A stretch of DNA of 54,216 nucleotides from an uncultured bacterium (GTDB lineage: Bacteria; Bacillota; Clostridia; Oscillospirales; Oscillospiraceae): the NCBI GenBank assembly GCA_946548895.1, contig CAMNQF010000019.1:1-54216 (forward strand). The letters are read 5' to 3'. Below the pieces are notes generated by a model. That model saw only the letters and a list, made by a program, of their open reading frames with translations. It was not told the DNA's origin and did no database searches. This document shows, piece by piece, positions 17,544 to 26,095 of this stretch. Position 1 is the first letter of the stretch. Each line of letters begins with the position of its first letter. Position numbers and translations under genes: made by a program.

Positions 17544-19340
17544 ATGCGCAAGCGGCTGGGATCCATCAAATTCCGAATTGTGGCGGTGGTCGTGGTGTTC
17601 ACCCTGGCCAGCGCCCTAGCCTCCGCCACCTTGTCCCTGCGGCATTTTCAGCGCAGCGCCCGGGAAAACCTGCTTCGCGCCGCCGAATTCAACCTGAACC
17701 TGGTGGCCGGGCTGGTGAGCCGGGACATGGAGTCTCTGGCCACCCTGCGGGACTGGTGCGCCACGGACGCCGGCGTGAGCGGCTACATCTCCGGCGGCGC
17801 GGCCGAGGCCGCCACCGCGGTGCGGGCCTTCGAGGCCATGAACGAGCAGGTGCTCCTCAACCGGGCCTACCCCTACCTGCTGCGGGCGGTGGCGGTGAGC
17901 CAGGACTACCAGCGCATCCTCCAGTGCGGCTCGGGCACCACGGCGGGCATCCCCCTCAACCCCTACACCATCAGCCGGCTGGAGGACCTGGAGCAGGATT
18001 TAGGCGGCGGGCAGTGGGTGGCCACCGATCCCTTCTCCACCGTGGACCCCCCCTGCATCCTGTACAGCTGCGGCCCCATCCGCCAGGGCACCGGCCGGGG
18101 CCGCCCCACTGTGGGCACCGTGTTCCTCATGGTGTCCTCCGCCATCATCACCGACCCCATCGCGGACTATCAGCTGCCGGAGGACTGCGACCTGCTGCTG
18201 ACGGTGAGCGGGCGGTCTTTCGTTCTGGACGGCACCCTCAGCGCCGTGGATCCCCCCGATTCCTTCGCCCTCACCCAGGACGAAACCTTTAACAGCAGCA
18301 CCCGGGTGTGCCAGTTCCCCGCCCCGGACGGCTCCCTCTTCCTCTCCGTCAGCTGCCCGGTGGGCGGGTCGGGGCTGTGGCTCACCCAGACCATCTCTCC
18401 CCAGGCCCTCAACGCCAGCCTCCACACCCTTTACGGCACCCAGCTGCTGCTGCTGTGCCTGTCCTCCCTCCTCATCGGGGCGGCGGTGCTGTGGGTGCTG
18501 CGCCGCACCATCAGCCGCCCCATCCTCCGCCTCCAGTCCCGGATGGAGGCCATCTCCCTGGGGGATTTCTCCCCCGACCCCTCCATCGAGTGGGACAACG
18601 AGCTGGGGGACGTGGGCCGGGGGGTCAACCACCTGTCCCAGTCGGTCCAGGGGCTGATGGAGCGCCGCCTGGCCGACGAAAAGGCCCGGCAGGACCTGGA
18701 ATACCAGATGCTTCAGAGCCAGATCAACCCCCATTTCCTCTACAACTCCCTCAACTCCATCAAGTGGATGGCCACCATCCAGAGCGCCGACGGCATCGCC
18801 GAGATGACCACCAGCCTGGCCCACCTGCTCAAGAGCGTGTCCAAGGGCCGGGACAGCCTCATCCCCCTGTGGTTGGAGCTGGCCCTGCTGCGAGATTACT
18901 ACGTGATCCAAAAATACCGTTACGGCGGGGCCGTGGTGCTGGAGGAGGACGTGGAGCCGGGGCTGGACAGCGCCCTCATCCCCCGCCTCACCCTCCAGCC
19001 CCTGCTGGAGAACGCCATCTTCCACGGCGTGGAGCCCAAGGGCGGCGCGGGCCTAATCTCCCTCACCGTCCGGCGGACGGAGGACCTGCTGACGCTGGCC
19101 ATGGCCGACGACGGCGTGGGCATGGAGCCGGAGCGGGCCGCCGCCCTGCTCACCGGAGAGGAGGCGGGCCCTGTGGGCCTGTTCCGGCAGATCGGCCTGA
19201 GCAACGTCCACCGCCGCATCCAGTACGAGTTCGGCCCGGAGTACGGCCTGTCCATTGAGAGCGAGCCCGGGGCCTTCACCCGCGTCACGGTGCGGCTGCC
19301 CTACACCACGGAACGTCCAGGGAAGGAGAACAAACGATGA
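17544..19340 (+). CDS. YesM-type sensor histidine kinase
   Basis: A 598-aa membrane kinase: a membrane segment at residues about 10-30, an extracellular sensor domain of about 265 residues, a second membrane segment near 297-317, a HAMP linker (ISRPILRLQSRMEAISLGD) and a His_kinase/HATPase module. The phosphorylated histidine is H397 in QINPHFLYNSLN, and the ATP site is marked by LLENAIFHGVEPKG and DDGVGMEPE with a final GLSNVHRRIQ. This is the LytS/YesM class, commonly paired with AraC-type regulators and sugar ABC importers. It overlaps the regulator gene by 4 nt (ATGA), which suggests translational coupling. Confidence 0.95.
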   Translation: MRKRLGSIKFRIVAVVVVFTLASALASATLSLRHFQRSARENLLRAAEFNLNLVAGLVSRDMESLATLRDWCATDAGVSGYISGGAAEAATAVRAFEAMNEQVLLNRAYPYLLRAVAVSQDYQRILQCGSGTTAGIPLNPYTISRLEDLEQDLGGGQWVATDPFSTVDPPCILYSCGPIRQGTGRGRPTVGTVFLMVSSAIITDPIADYQLPEDCDLLLTVSGRSFVLDGTLSAVDPPDSFALTQDETFNSSTRVCQFPAPDGSLFLSVSCPVGGSGLWLTQTISPQALNASLHTLYGTQLLLLCLSSLLIGAAVLWVLRRTISRPILRLQSRMEAISLGDFSPDPSIEWDNELGDVGRGVNHLSQSVQGLMERRLADEKARQDLEYQMLQSQINPHFLYNSLNSIKWMATIQSADGIAEMTTSLAHLLKSVSKGRDSLIPLWLELALLRDYYVIQKYRYGGAVVLEEDVEPGLDSALIPRLTLQPLLENAIFHGVEPKGGAGLISLTVRRTEDLLTLAMADDGVGMEPERAAALLTGEEAGPVGLFRQIGLSNVHRRIQYEFGPEYGLSIESEPGAFTRVTVRLPYTTERPGKENKR

Positions 19341-20962
19341 CGCAAGTGCTGTTGGTAGACGACGAGCCCCTGGTGCTGGTGGGCATCCAGTCCATGCTGA
19401 AGTGGGAGGATTACGGCGCCCGGGTGGTGGGCACCGCCCGGAACGGCGTCCAGGCCCTGGAGCTCATCGAAAAGCTCCGCCCCGACCTGGTCATTGCCGA
19501 CATCAAAATGCCGGTGATGGACGGGCTGAAGCTGATGCAGACCGCCCAGGAGACCTATCAGGATCCGCCCCTGTTCATCATGCTCACCAGCTTTGAGGAG
19601 TTCGCCTTCGTGAAGGAGGCCATCAGCCGCCAGGCGGTGGACTACCTCATCAAGCTGGAGCTCACCCAGCAGACCCTGCTGGCCGCCCTGCGCAAGGCCC
19701 AGGAGCGGCTGGCCGTCCGCAGGCGGAGCGAACCCGCCCGCCGCCGTCCCCCCTCCGAGCGGTTCGGGATGCAGCCTTTCTACGACCGGTTTTTCATCCG
19801 GCTGTTCAACGACCTCTTCGAGAGCGAGGAACAGATGCGCGCCCAGCAGAAGGAGCTGGGGGTGGACTTCTCCTTCGACGGCTACGCCGTGTGCTACTGT
19901 GAGCTGCCCGACCTCAGCATGGAGCATATGAGCCAGGAGCGGCTGATGAACCTGTACTCCTCCACCACCCGCATGGCCTGGGAGACCGCCACCCGGTTCA
20001 TGGCCTGCTACATCACCCCCCTGGACCCCCGGCACTTCAACATCACCTTCTGCCTGTCCGAGCAGGAGGCCCCCATCTACCGGGAGGCGGTGGGCGGCGT
20101 GCTGGACAAGGTGGTGGAGATTGTCTATAATTACTTCAGCGTCCGCCTGCTGTGCTCCGTGGGGTGCAAGGTGGGCCCGCCCATGGAGTTGAGCGCCTCC
20201 TACTACACCGCCCGGCTGCGCCTGTCCGAGCGGCGCCCCCAGGACCCGGGCGTGGTCTTTTACGACGGGGCCCGGGGCGGCGGGGACGCGGACAGCGTGT
20301 TCGACATGGCGCTGTACCGGGAGCCCCTCCTCCGGGCCTTCGAGGACCAGGACGCCGGCGCCCTGGAACAGATCATGGACCAGATCACCGACAGCCTCCG
20401 GGCCTATCCCTCCCGGCAGCTCCAGGCCATGGACGCCGCCTGCAACCTGCTGTTCCTCTGCCTGAGCCAATTCACCAACGGGGAGGAAATCGTCTCCCAG
20501 ATTTTCGCCAATGAGCCGGAGGGCTACCGCTGCGTCTACCGCCAGCGCACCATTTCGGAGGTGACAGAGTGGATCGGGCGGCTGCGCACCGGGCTGGTCC
20601 AGGCCCTGCGCTCCCAGCGGCGGGGCTACAAGGACCAGATCATCCACCAGATCAAGGGATACATACAGGCCAACCTGGGCCAGCGGCTCACTTTGAACAA
20701 TGTGGCCGCCGTGTTCGGTTTCTCCCCCAACTACCTGTCCCAGCTCTTCGCCCGCCAGGCGGGATGCTCCTTCGTGGAGTACGTCAACGGGGAGAAGATC
20801 CGGGCCGCCAAGGAGATGATGCGGGAGGAAAACGTGAAATTCTACGAGATCGCGGAGCGGCTGGGCTTTGAAAACGCCTTCTACTTCAGCAAGGTGTTCA
20901 AAAAAATTGAGGGCTGCTCCCCCAGAGAATATGTGCAGAAGCTGAAAGGAGAATCGTCATGA
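19337..20962 (+). CDS. YesN-type response regulator with AraC DNA-binding domain
   Basis: A 541-aa regulator. The receiver domain (residues 1-120) has the acidic pair D8-D9, the phosphoacceptor D55 in VIADIKMPVMDG and the conserved lysine near 113. A long unassigned middle (about 130-430) is followed by two helix-turn-helix units: LTLNNVAAVFGFSPNYLSQL and FYEIAERLGFENAFYFSKVF, ending CSPREYV. It is expected to be phosphorylated by the adjacent kinase and to activate the divergent sugar operon, whose promoter has a weak -35. Its stop overlaps the next start (ATGA). Confidence 0.95.
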   Translation: MTQVLLVDDEPLVLVGIQSMLKWEDYGARVVGTARNGVQALELIEKLRPDLVIADIKMPVMDGLKLMQTAQETYQDPPLFIMLTSFEEFAFVKEAISRQAVDYLIKLELTQQTLLAALRKAQERLAVRRRSEPARRRPPSERFGMQPFYDRFFIRLFNDLFESEEQMRAQQKELGVDFSFDGYAVCYCELPDLSMEHMSQERLMNLYSSTTRMAWETATRFMACYITPLDPRHFNITFCLSEQEAPIYREAVGGVLDKVVEIVYNYFSVRLLCSVGCKVGPPMELSASYYTARLRLSERRPQDPGVVFYDGARGGGDADSVFDMALYREPLLRAFEDQDAGALEQIMDQITDSLRAYPSRQLQAMDAACNLLFLCLSQFTNGEEIVSQIFANEPEGYRCVYRQRTISEVTEWIGRLRTGLVQALRSQRRGYKDQIIHQIKGYIQANLGQRLTLNNVAAVFGFSPNYLSQLFARQAGCSFVEYVNGEKIRAAKEMMREENVKFYEIAERLGFENAFYFSKVFKKIEGCSPREYVQKLKGESS

Positions 20963-21774
20963 CGGAACTAACGCTGTCCGTAGTCAACGCACGGGGGGCC
21001 GTGCTGGCCTCCGCCGCGGGGCCGGGGGAGGCCTGGCTGGCCTATGAGCCGGAGTATGCCCCCGGCGACCAGCTGACGCTGGCCTGCTCCGCCCCGGACC
21101 AGTTTGTGGCGCTGGCGCTGGACGACGCCGTGCCCCCCGCCCTGGTCTACTGCAAAGGGGCGGGCTGCGCCTGCCCCGTCCCCTTTGGGGAGGCGAGAAA
21201 GGTCTTTTCCAGCCGGGCTTTTGCCGGGACCCGGCACTACCTCCACGCCCGGCTGGCCCGCCCCGGGGAGGTGTCCGGCCGCAGGAATCTGGCCCTCAAC
21301 CCCTGGGCCGTCCACGGGCCCGGCGGGCCCTTCCCCTTCGCCTCCGCCAACGTGGAGACCCGGGGGGAGATGGTGTTCGCCGCAAAAAACGCCATCGACG
21401 GCCTGGTGGCCAACAGCGGACACGGCGAATGGCCCTACACCAGCTGGGGCATCAACCGGGACCCCAACGCCGCCTGGCGGCTGGACTTCGGCCGCCCGGT
21501 GGTGCTGGACGAGGCGGTGGTCTACCTCCGGGCGGACTTCCCCCACGACGCCTGGTGGCGGGAGGCCACCCTCCGCTTCTCCGACGGCTCCCGCCTCACC
21601 CTCTCCCTGGAAAAGACGGGAGCGGGACAGCCCTTCCCCTTCGCCCCCCGGCAGGCGGAATGGGTGGTGCTGGACACCTTGATTAAAGCCGACGACCCCT
21701 CCCCCTTCCCCGCCCTCACCCAGCTGGAGCTGTGGGGCCGGGAGACGGAGGACACCCTGGCCCGGCTGAAATAA
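20959..21774 (+). CDS. Cytoplasmic protein with galactose-binding-like domain, unknown
   Basis: A 271-aa protein without signal peptide or membrane segment. The N-terminal part (residues about 1-105) looks like a small beta domain with a cysteine-rich turn (KGAGCACPVPFGE). The C-terminal part (about 110-265) resembles an F5/8-type or CBM32-like jelly roll: NLALNPWAVHGPGGPFPFAS, an NAIDGLVANSGHGEWPYTSW loop, WRLDFGRPVVLDEAVVYLRAD and a final VVLDTLIKAD...LTQLELWGRE. It is translationally coupled to the regulator gene. A carbohydrate-binding or sugar-modifying accessory role is inferred from fold and context only. Confidence 0.7.
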   Translation: MTELTLSVVNARGAVLASAAGPGEAWLAYEPEYAPGDQLTLACSAPDQFVALALDDAVPPALVYCKGAGCACPVPFGEARKVFSSRAFAGTRHYLHARLARPGEVSGRRNLALNPWAVHGPGGPFPFASANVETRGEMVFAAKNAIDGLVANSGHGEWPYTSWGINRDPNAAWRLDFGRPVVLDEAVVYLRADFPHDAWWREATLRFSDGSRLTLSLEKTGAGQPFPFAPRQAEWVVLDTLIKADDPSPFPALTQLELWGRETEDTLARLK

Positions 21775-21780
21775 CAGACA

Positions 21781-21807
21781 GGCCGGCTCCCCCGGAGGGA
21801 GCCGGCC
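21781..21807. terminator. Strong hairpin after the regulator operon
   Basis: An 11-bp perfect stem, GGCCGGCTCCC (21781-21791) with GGGAGCCGGCC (21797-21807), lies 6 nt after the stop. There is no T run, so termination may depend on Rho or the hairpin may protect the mRNA 3' end. Confidence 0.55.
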
Positions 21808-21846
21808 TCAGCGCGTCGAAAAAGTCTTGGCGGCGGGCGGGACACA

Positions 21847-21863
21847 AGGGGAATTGAACCCCT
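21847..21863 (-). other. tRNA T-arm-like sequence
   Basis: On the minus strand AGGGG-TTCAATT-CCCCT matches a tRNA T stem-loop (5-bp stem and a TTCRANY loop). I find no matching acceptor, D or anticodon arm and no CCA, so this is at most a remnant or a coincidence. Confidence 0.3.
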
Positions 21864-21892
21864 CGCGCTTTTTCTTTTTTGAGGCGCGGCAA

Positions 21893-22222
21893 TCACCAGA
21901 CGGCCACGCCCGCCACCAGCAGGGCGGCGATGATCCCCCGGATAATGTGGTGGGACAAGCGGAAATTCCCGGAACGTCTGCCGTTTTCATAGGCCGCAAC
22001 ACAGATGAGCAGACAGCCGGAAGCACAGGCCAGCGCGTCCATCCAGCCGGGATTGCTTCCAACCAGGTGCGCAAACGCCTCAAAGGCCACACAGACACCG
22101 CCGCAGAGCATGGCGATGGACAGGCCCCGGGCGGCGGCATCCTTGGATTTGAGCTGGGTTCTCGCCGCGATGATATGGAGCAGGCCAAAGAGAACTGCCA
22201 AAACGCTGATTACAATGCGCAT
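21893..22222 (-). CDS. Small four-helix membrane protein, unknown
   Basis: A 109-aa protein with four hydrophobic segments (residues about 2-20, 32-52, 62-78 and 92-108) joined by short basic loops such as ARTQLKSKDAAARG and ENGRRSGNFRLSHH. GGGGAG precedes the start. I recognise no characterised family. It lies 13 nt after the helicase gene on the same strand, so it is probably its cotranscribed tail gene. Confidence 0.7.
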   Translation of the reverse strand: MRIVISVLAVLFGLLHIIAARTQLKSKDAAARGLSIAMLCGGVCVAFEAFAHLVGSNPGWMDALACASGCLLICVAAYENGRRSGNFRLSHHIIRGIIAALLVAGVAVW

Positions 22223-22235
22223 AAAATCCGCTCCC

Positions 22236-24719
22236 CTATATTTTTTTCATCAGCTGGGCGGTGAATTTCAGCATCAGCCGCTTGGTGCCCACCCCGTCGA
22301 AGGCGATCTCCAGCAGGGTGTCGCCCCCCACCTTCTGGGTGGACAGCACCATCCCCCGGCCAAAGGCCTTGTGCTCCAGCATATCCCCTTTCTGATACTC
22401 GGAAAGGGCAGGGCCGGACCCCGCGGATTGAAACGCGGGCCGGGCGGGGGCGGATTTCGCCGGCCGGGGCGGCGTATATGTACCGCGCCGCTCCCCGCCC
22501 CCGTAGGCGGGGCGGTAGGGCTCCCGGTAGGTGGACACCTGGGGCGTCTGGCCGAACTCGTCCTCCCAGCCGTCCCCCGCGGGGGCCGGGTCCAGATAGG
22601 ACCGCCCGGACTGGTCCAGCAGCTCGCCGGGAATCTCCCCCGCGAACCGGGAGGGGCGGTTGTTGCTGGTGCGGCCGAACAGCATCCGCTGGCTGGCGCA
22701 GGTGAGGTACAGCCGCTCCTTGGCCCGGGTGAGGGCCACGTAGCACAGCCGCCGCTCCTCCTCCATCTCCTCCGCCTCGCCGATGGCCCGGATGCCGGGG
22801 AAGATCCCCTCCTCCATCCCCACCACAAACACCGTGGGGAACTCCAGCCCCTTGGCGGAGTGCATGGTCATCATCACCACCGCGTCCTCGTCTGGGTCGT
22901 GGCTGTCCAGGTCGGTGTACAGGGCGATCTCGTCCAGGAACCCCGCCAGGGAGGGCTCCTCCGGCCCGTTCTCCACATAGCCCTTGATGGAGGTGAGCAG
23001 CTCCCGCACATTCTCCAGCCGGGTGCGGCTCTCCACGTCGTTTTTGGCCTGGAGCATGGCGGCGTAGCCCGTCCGGGCCACCACTTCCTCGTAGAAGTTC
23101 TCCAGGTCCATGGCCTGGGACAGGGCGGTGAGCTCCTCCATCAGGGCGGCGAACTGCCCCAGCCGCCCAGCCGCCTTTTGCAGCTCGGGGTAGTCCCCGG
23201 CGTGGGACACCACCTCCCACAGGGGCAGGCCCTCCCGGGCGGCAATGGTCCGGGCCCGCTCCACCGTGGCGGCTCCGATGCCGCGGGGGGGGTTGTTGAT
23301 GACGCGGGACAGGCGCAGGTCGTCGCCATGGTTTTGGATGGCGCAGAGGTAGGCCAGCATATCCTTCACCTCCGCCCGGTCGAAGAACCGGGTGCCCCCG
23401 ATGACCTTGTAGGGGATGCCGCTGCGCTTGAACGCCACCTCCAGCTGGTTGGACTGGGCGTTCATGCGGTAGAGCACGGCATGGGTGTTCCACTTCACCC
23501 CCGCCCGGTAGTCCGCCATCAGCTTGTCCGCCACATACCGGGCCTCGTCGTTCTCGTTCATGGCGGTGTACAGGGACACCTTCTCCCCCGCCCCCCCGGC
23601 GGTCCACAGCTCCTTGCCCTTGCGGCCCTGGTTGTGGCGGATCACCGCGTTGGCCGCGTCCAGAATGTTTTTGGTGGAGCGGTAGTTCTGCTCCAGCCGG
23701 ATGGTGCGGCACCCCTTGTACTGGTCCTCAAAGGAGAGGATATTCTCGATGGTGGCCCCCCGGAAGCGGTAGATGGACTGGTCGTCGTCCCCCACCACGC
23801 AGATGTTCTCCCGCCCCCCGGCCAGCAGGGAGGCCAGCAGATATTGCAGGTTGTTGGTGTCCTGGTACTCGTCAATGAGCACGTAGCGGAATTTCCGCTG
23901 ATAATATTGCAGAACGTCATCGTGTTCCTGGAACAGCCGGACGGTGTGAAGGATGATGTCGTCAAAGTCCAGCGCCCCGGCCTCCCACAGGCGCTTCTCA
24001 TACTCCGTGTACAGCCGGGCGATCTTTTGCAGGCGGTGGTCCCCCGCCCGGTCCGCCTCCCCGGTGAAGTCCCGGGCCAGCTGGAGCTTGTCCTTGGCCC
24101 TGGAAACCGTCCCCAGCACCGAGCGGGGCGGGAACTGCTTGTCGTCGAAATTCAGCTCCCGGACGCATTCCTTCATCACCCGCAGGGAGTCGTCGGTGTC
24201 ATAGATGGTGAAGGAGGAGGGGAAGCCCAGCTTCTCAATGTCCCGGCGGAGGATGCGCACGCAGGCGGAGTGGAAGGTGGACGCCCACACGTCCCGGGCG
24301 GCGGGGCCCAGCATTTTTTCCAGCCGGTCCTTCAGCTCCCCGGCGGCCTTGTTGGTGAAGGTGATGGCAATGATGGACCAGGGCGCGGCGGGCTCCACCG
24401 CGCACAGCCGTCCGGCCCTCAGGCGGCCCTCCCGGGTGGGATGGGCGGCGTAATCCTTCAAAAAGGCCAGGTCGTCCTCCGTCACCCACTCGGGCACCTC
24501 CAGGCAGTCCGACCCCCGGCCGTAGCGGATCAGGTTGGCCACCCGGTGGATGAGCACGGTGGTCTTTCCCGACCCCGCCCCCGCCAGTAGCAGCAGCGGG
24601 CCCTCGGTGGCCAGCACGGCCTTGCGCTGTTCCGGGTTCAGGTCCCGGTGCTCTTGGGCGATGGCCTCCCGGCGGAGGCGGCAGAATTCCAGCTCCTGCT
24701 CTGGCGTCAGCATAGACAT
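22236..24719 (-). CDS. pcrA: ATP-dependent DNA helicase, PcrA/UvrD family
   Basis: An 827-aa superfamily 1A 3'-5' helicase used in repair and removal of RecA or stalled polymerase. Motifs in order: Q-motif LNPEQRKAV, Walker A AGAGSGKT (residues 46-53), FTNKAAGELKDR (Ia), LIDEYQDTN (II), VVGDDDQSIYRFRGA (III), LEQNYRST (IV), VMMTMHSAKGLEFPTVFVVG (V) and YVALTRAKERLYL (VI). The C-terminal GDMLEHKAFGRGMVL tudor-like segment, which binds RNA polymerase in PcrA, is present. The start ATG-TCT-ATG has AAAGG a few bases upstream; the second ATG is an alternative. Confidence 0.96.
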   Translation of the reverse strand: MSMLTPEQELEFCRLRREAIAQEHRDLNPEQRKAVLATEGPLLLLAGAGSGKTTVLIHRVANLIRYGRGSDCLEVPEWVTEDDLAFLKDYAAHPTREGRLRAGRLCAVEPAAPWSIIAITFTNKAAGELKDRLEKMLGPAARDVWASTFHSACVRILRRDIEKLGFPSSFTIYDTDDSLRVMKECVRELNFDDKQFPPRSVLGTVSRAKDKLQLARDFTGEADRAGDHRLQKIARLYTEYEKRLWEAGALDFDDIILHTVRLFQEHDDVLQYYQRKFRYVLIDEYQDTNNLQYLLASLLAGGRENICVVGDDDQSIYRFRGATIENILSFEDQYKGCRTIRLEQNYRSTKNILDAANAVIRHNQGRKGKELWTAGGAGEKVSLYTAMNENDEARYVADKLMADYRAGVKWNTHAVLYRMNAQSNQLEVAFKRSGIPYKVIGGTRFFDRAEVKDMLAYLCAIQNHGDDLRLSRVINNPPRGIGAATVERARTIAAREGLPLWEVVSHAGDYPELQKAAGRLGQFAALMEELTALSQAMDLENFYEEVVARTGYAAMLQAKNDVESRTRLENVRELLTSIKGYVENGPEEPSLAGFLDEIALYTDLDSHDPDEDAVVMMTMHSAKGLEFPTVFVVGMEEGIFPGIRAIGEAEEMEEERRLCYVALTRAKERLYLTCASQRMLFGRTSNNRPSRFAGEIPGELLDQSGRSYLDPAPAGDGWEDEFGQTPQVSTYREPYRPAYGGGERRGTYTPPRPAKSAPARPAFQSAGSGPALSEYQKGDMLEHKAFGRGMVLSTQKVGGDTLLEIAFDGVGTKRLMLKFTAQLMKKI

Positions 24720-24748
24720 CCATCCTTTTCATCAAGTCAATTGAGCCC

Positions 24749-24754
24749 ATTATA
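24749..24754 (-). promoter_or_regulatory. Candidate -10 of pcrA
   Basis: TATAAT on the minus strand lies 30 nt upstream of the helicase start. The region 17-18 nt further upstream has no good -35 hexamer. Confidence 0.45.
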
Positions 24755-24880
24755 TCAGGTTGGAGGCAAAAAGTACAGGGGGGCTCCGCAAATGGGGCCC
24801 GTCCTGGGCGCGGAGATTTTATCCGGGTTTTCCCCGTCTCCGGCGGGGGCCTGCCGGCATACCCCGCTATGGGCGCTCCC

Positions 24881-24909
24881 TGGACATATCCGGCAAGCTG
24901 TGGTATCAT
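24881..24909 (+). promoter_or_regulatory. Candidate promoter of a small membrane-protein gene
   Basis: TGGACA (24881-24886), a 17-nt spacer and TATCAT (24904-24909). The nonamer TGGTATCAT is repeated at 24911-24919, so a second -10 lies 10 nt downstream. Confidence 0.5.
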
Positions 24910-24938
24910 GTGGTATCATATATTGTGGGGGGATTGCG

Positions 24939-25139
24939 TTGAAAAAGTATGACTGCGCCGCTTCCGCGCTGGTCTGGACCATTTTGGCGGGCGTCGCGGG
25001 CGTCTGCCTGGGCGCGTTGCTGAACCTGGAGGGCTACTTGGGCATCATTTTCGCCATCGCGGTGGCCGCGTGGCACATTGTCAGGGCCATTGAGGAAAAG
25101 GGCAGCGCCTCGGAGGGCTCCGGGGCAGGCCCACTGTAA
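24939..25139 (+). CDS. Short two-helix membrane protein with TTG start
   Basis: A 66-aa protein: a KKYD polar start, hydrophobic segments at residues about 8-27 and 32-49, then a polar glycine/serine-rich tail. I place the start at TTG 24939 because a GGGGGG tract lies 7 nt upstream and a promoter-like sequence precedes it; no ATG is suitably placed. No family is recognised. It stands alone between the divergently read helicase and the ferritin-like gene. Confidence 0.5.
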   Translation: MKKYDCAASALVWTILAGVAGVCLGALLNLEGYLGIIFAIAVAAWHIVRAIEEKGSASEGSGAGPL

Positions 25140-25205
25140 CCCGGCCCCTCTTTCGCGTCCACCAGCTCTGGTGGGCGGTTCCGCAGCCGGGAGCTGCGCG
25201 GGCCG

Positions 25206-25237
25206 AAAAAAGCGCCGGGGCCGTTGGCCCCGGCGCT
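25206..25237 (-). terminator. Intrinsic terminator of the ferritin-like gene
   Basis: A perfect 12-bp stem, AGCGCCGGGGCC (25211-25222) with its complement (25226-25237), has a 3-nt loop. On the minus strand a T run (25206-25210) follows, so it terminates the gene ending at 25259. Confidence 0.9.
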
Positions 25238-25258
25238 TCCTTCTCTCCTGGCTAAGTA

Positions 25259-26038
25259 TCACATCCCCTGTTCCAGCAGGGCCCGCAGCTGGCGGCACCG
25301 CCCCTGGCAGGCGTCGGCCAGCTCGCCGTACATCGCCAGCAGCTCCTGGTCCTCCCAGTCGTCCGCCGCCAGGCGGAAGGCGCTCTCCTGCCGCTGCTCC
25401 GCCTGATGGCGCTGGCGCAGCGCCCCCCAGTAGGACGGAATGGCGGGCGCGCCCAGCAGCTCGGTGGGCCAGTACCGCAGCCCGGTGAGCAGAAAGTACG
25501 CCGCCGACAGCTTCCGGGCGTGTTTGTGCAGCTCCCCCGCCAGGTTGTTCAGCATCCGGGCGTCCGCCCCGCGGGCCCGGCGGGCCAGGTGGCGGTAAAA
25601 CTGCCAGCCCTCCAGAGCGTCCATCACATGGCGGCGCAGCCGGGCCGTGCGGTCGTCCGCGGGCTGGGGCTCCTCCCACAGCCGGGGCAGGTCGCTCCCC
25701 CGGTGGGCGCCTTCCGCCGGGGGCAGCCCCTCCGCCGGGGCGCAGGGCCCCTCCGGCCCGGGCGCGGGCTCCTCCGGCTCCGGCTCCGGCGCCGGCTCCT
25801 CCATGGGCGGCTCCTGCTCCATGGGCGGGGTGGGCTCCTCCGGCCGGCAAGCCGGGGGCAGGCCGCCCCCCTCCTGGCGCAGCAGAGCGTCTAAACAGGC
25901 GCAGGACAGGTCGCCGCTGCCCACCGGGGGATTGGGCTGGACCGGGCTGTCCTCCTCGGACCGGCCCGCCATCACCCGCTGCCACACCCGCTGAAATACC
26001 TCCTGGTCTTGAATCGGGCATGGGATCATATTCTCCAT
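25259..26038 (-). CDS. Ferritin-like (rubrerythrin-type) domain protein with Pro/Glu-rich linker
   Basis: A 259-aa protein in three parts: a short N-terminal segment (MENMIPCPIQDQEVFQRVWQ), a disordered linker at residues about 75-125 made of Pro, Glu and Gly repeats, and a helical C-terminal domain. In that domain, EGWQFYRHLARRARGADARM and AGELHKHARKLSAAYFLLTG resemble the paired helices of ferritin-like proteins, with an ExxxH-type ligand set (GELHKH). The ATG at 26038 follows AAAGGAGGTG. A metal-binding or stress role is inferred from family resemblance; no cysteine-rich rubredoxin domain is present. Confidence 0.6.
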   Translation of the reverse strand: MENMIPCPIQDQEVFQRVWQRVMAGRSEEDSPVQPNPPVGSGDLSCACLDALLRQEGGGLPPACRPEEPTPPMEQEPPMEEPAPEPEPEEPAPGPEGPCAPAEGLPPAEGAHRGSDLPRLWEEPQPADDRTARLRRHVMDALEGWQFYRHLARRARGADARMLNNLAGELHKHARKLSAAYFLLTGLRYWPTELLGAPAIPSYWGALRQRHQAEQRQESAFRLAADDWEDQELLAMYGELADACQGRCRQLRALLEQGM

Positions 26039-26095
26039 GTTCACACCTCCTTTGCCCCACATTCTATGTGGGCCGGGAGGTTTTTGCCAATAGCG

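Noticed and set aside
21847-21890. A functional tRNA gene
   Set aside because: Only a T-arm-like hairpin is present; acceptor, D and anticodon arms could not be found on either strand.
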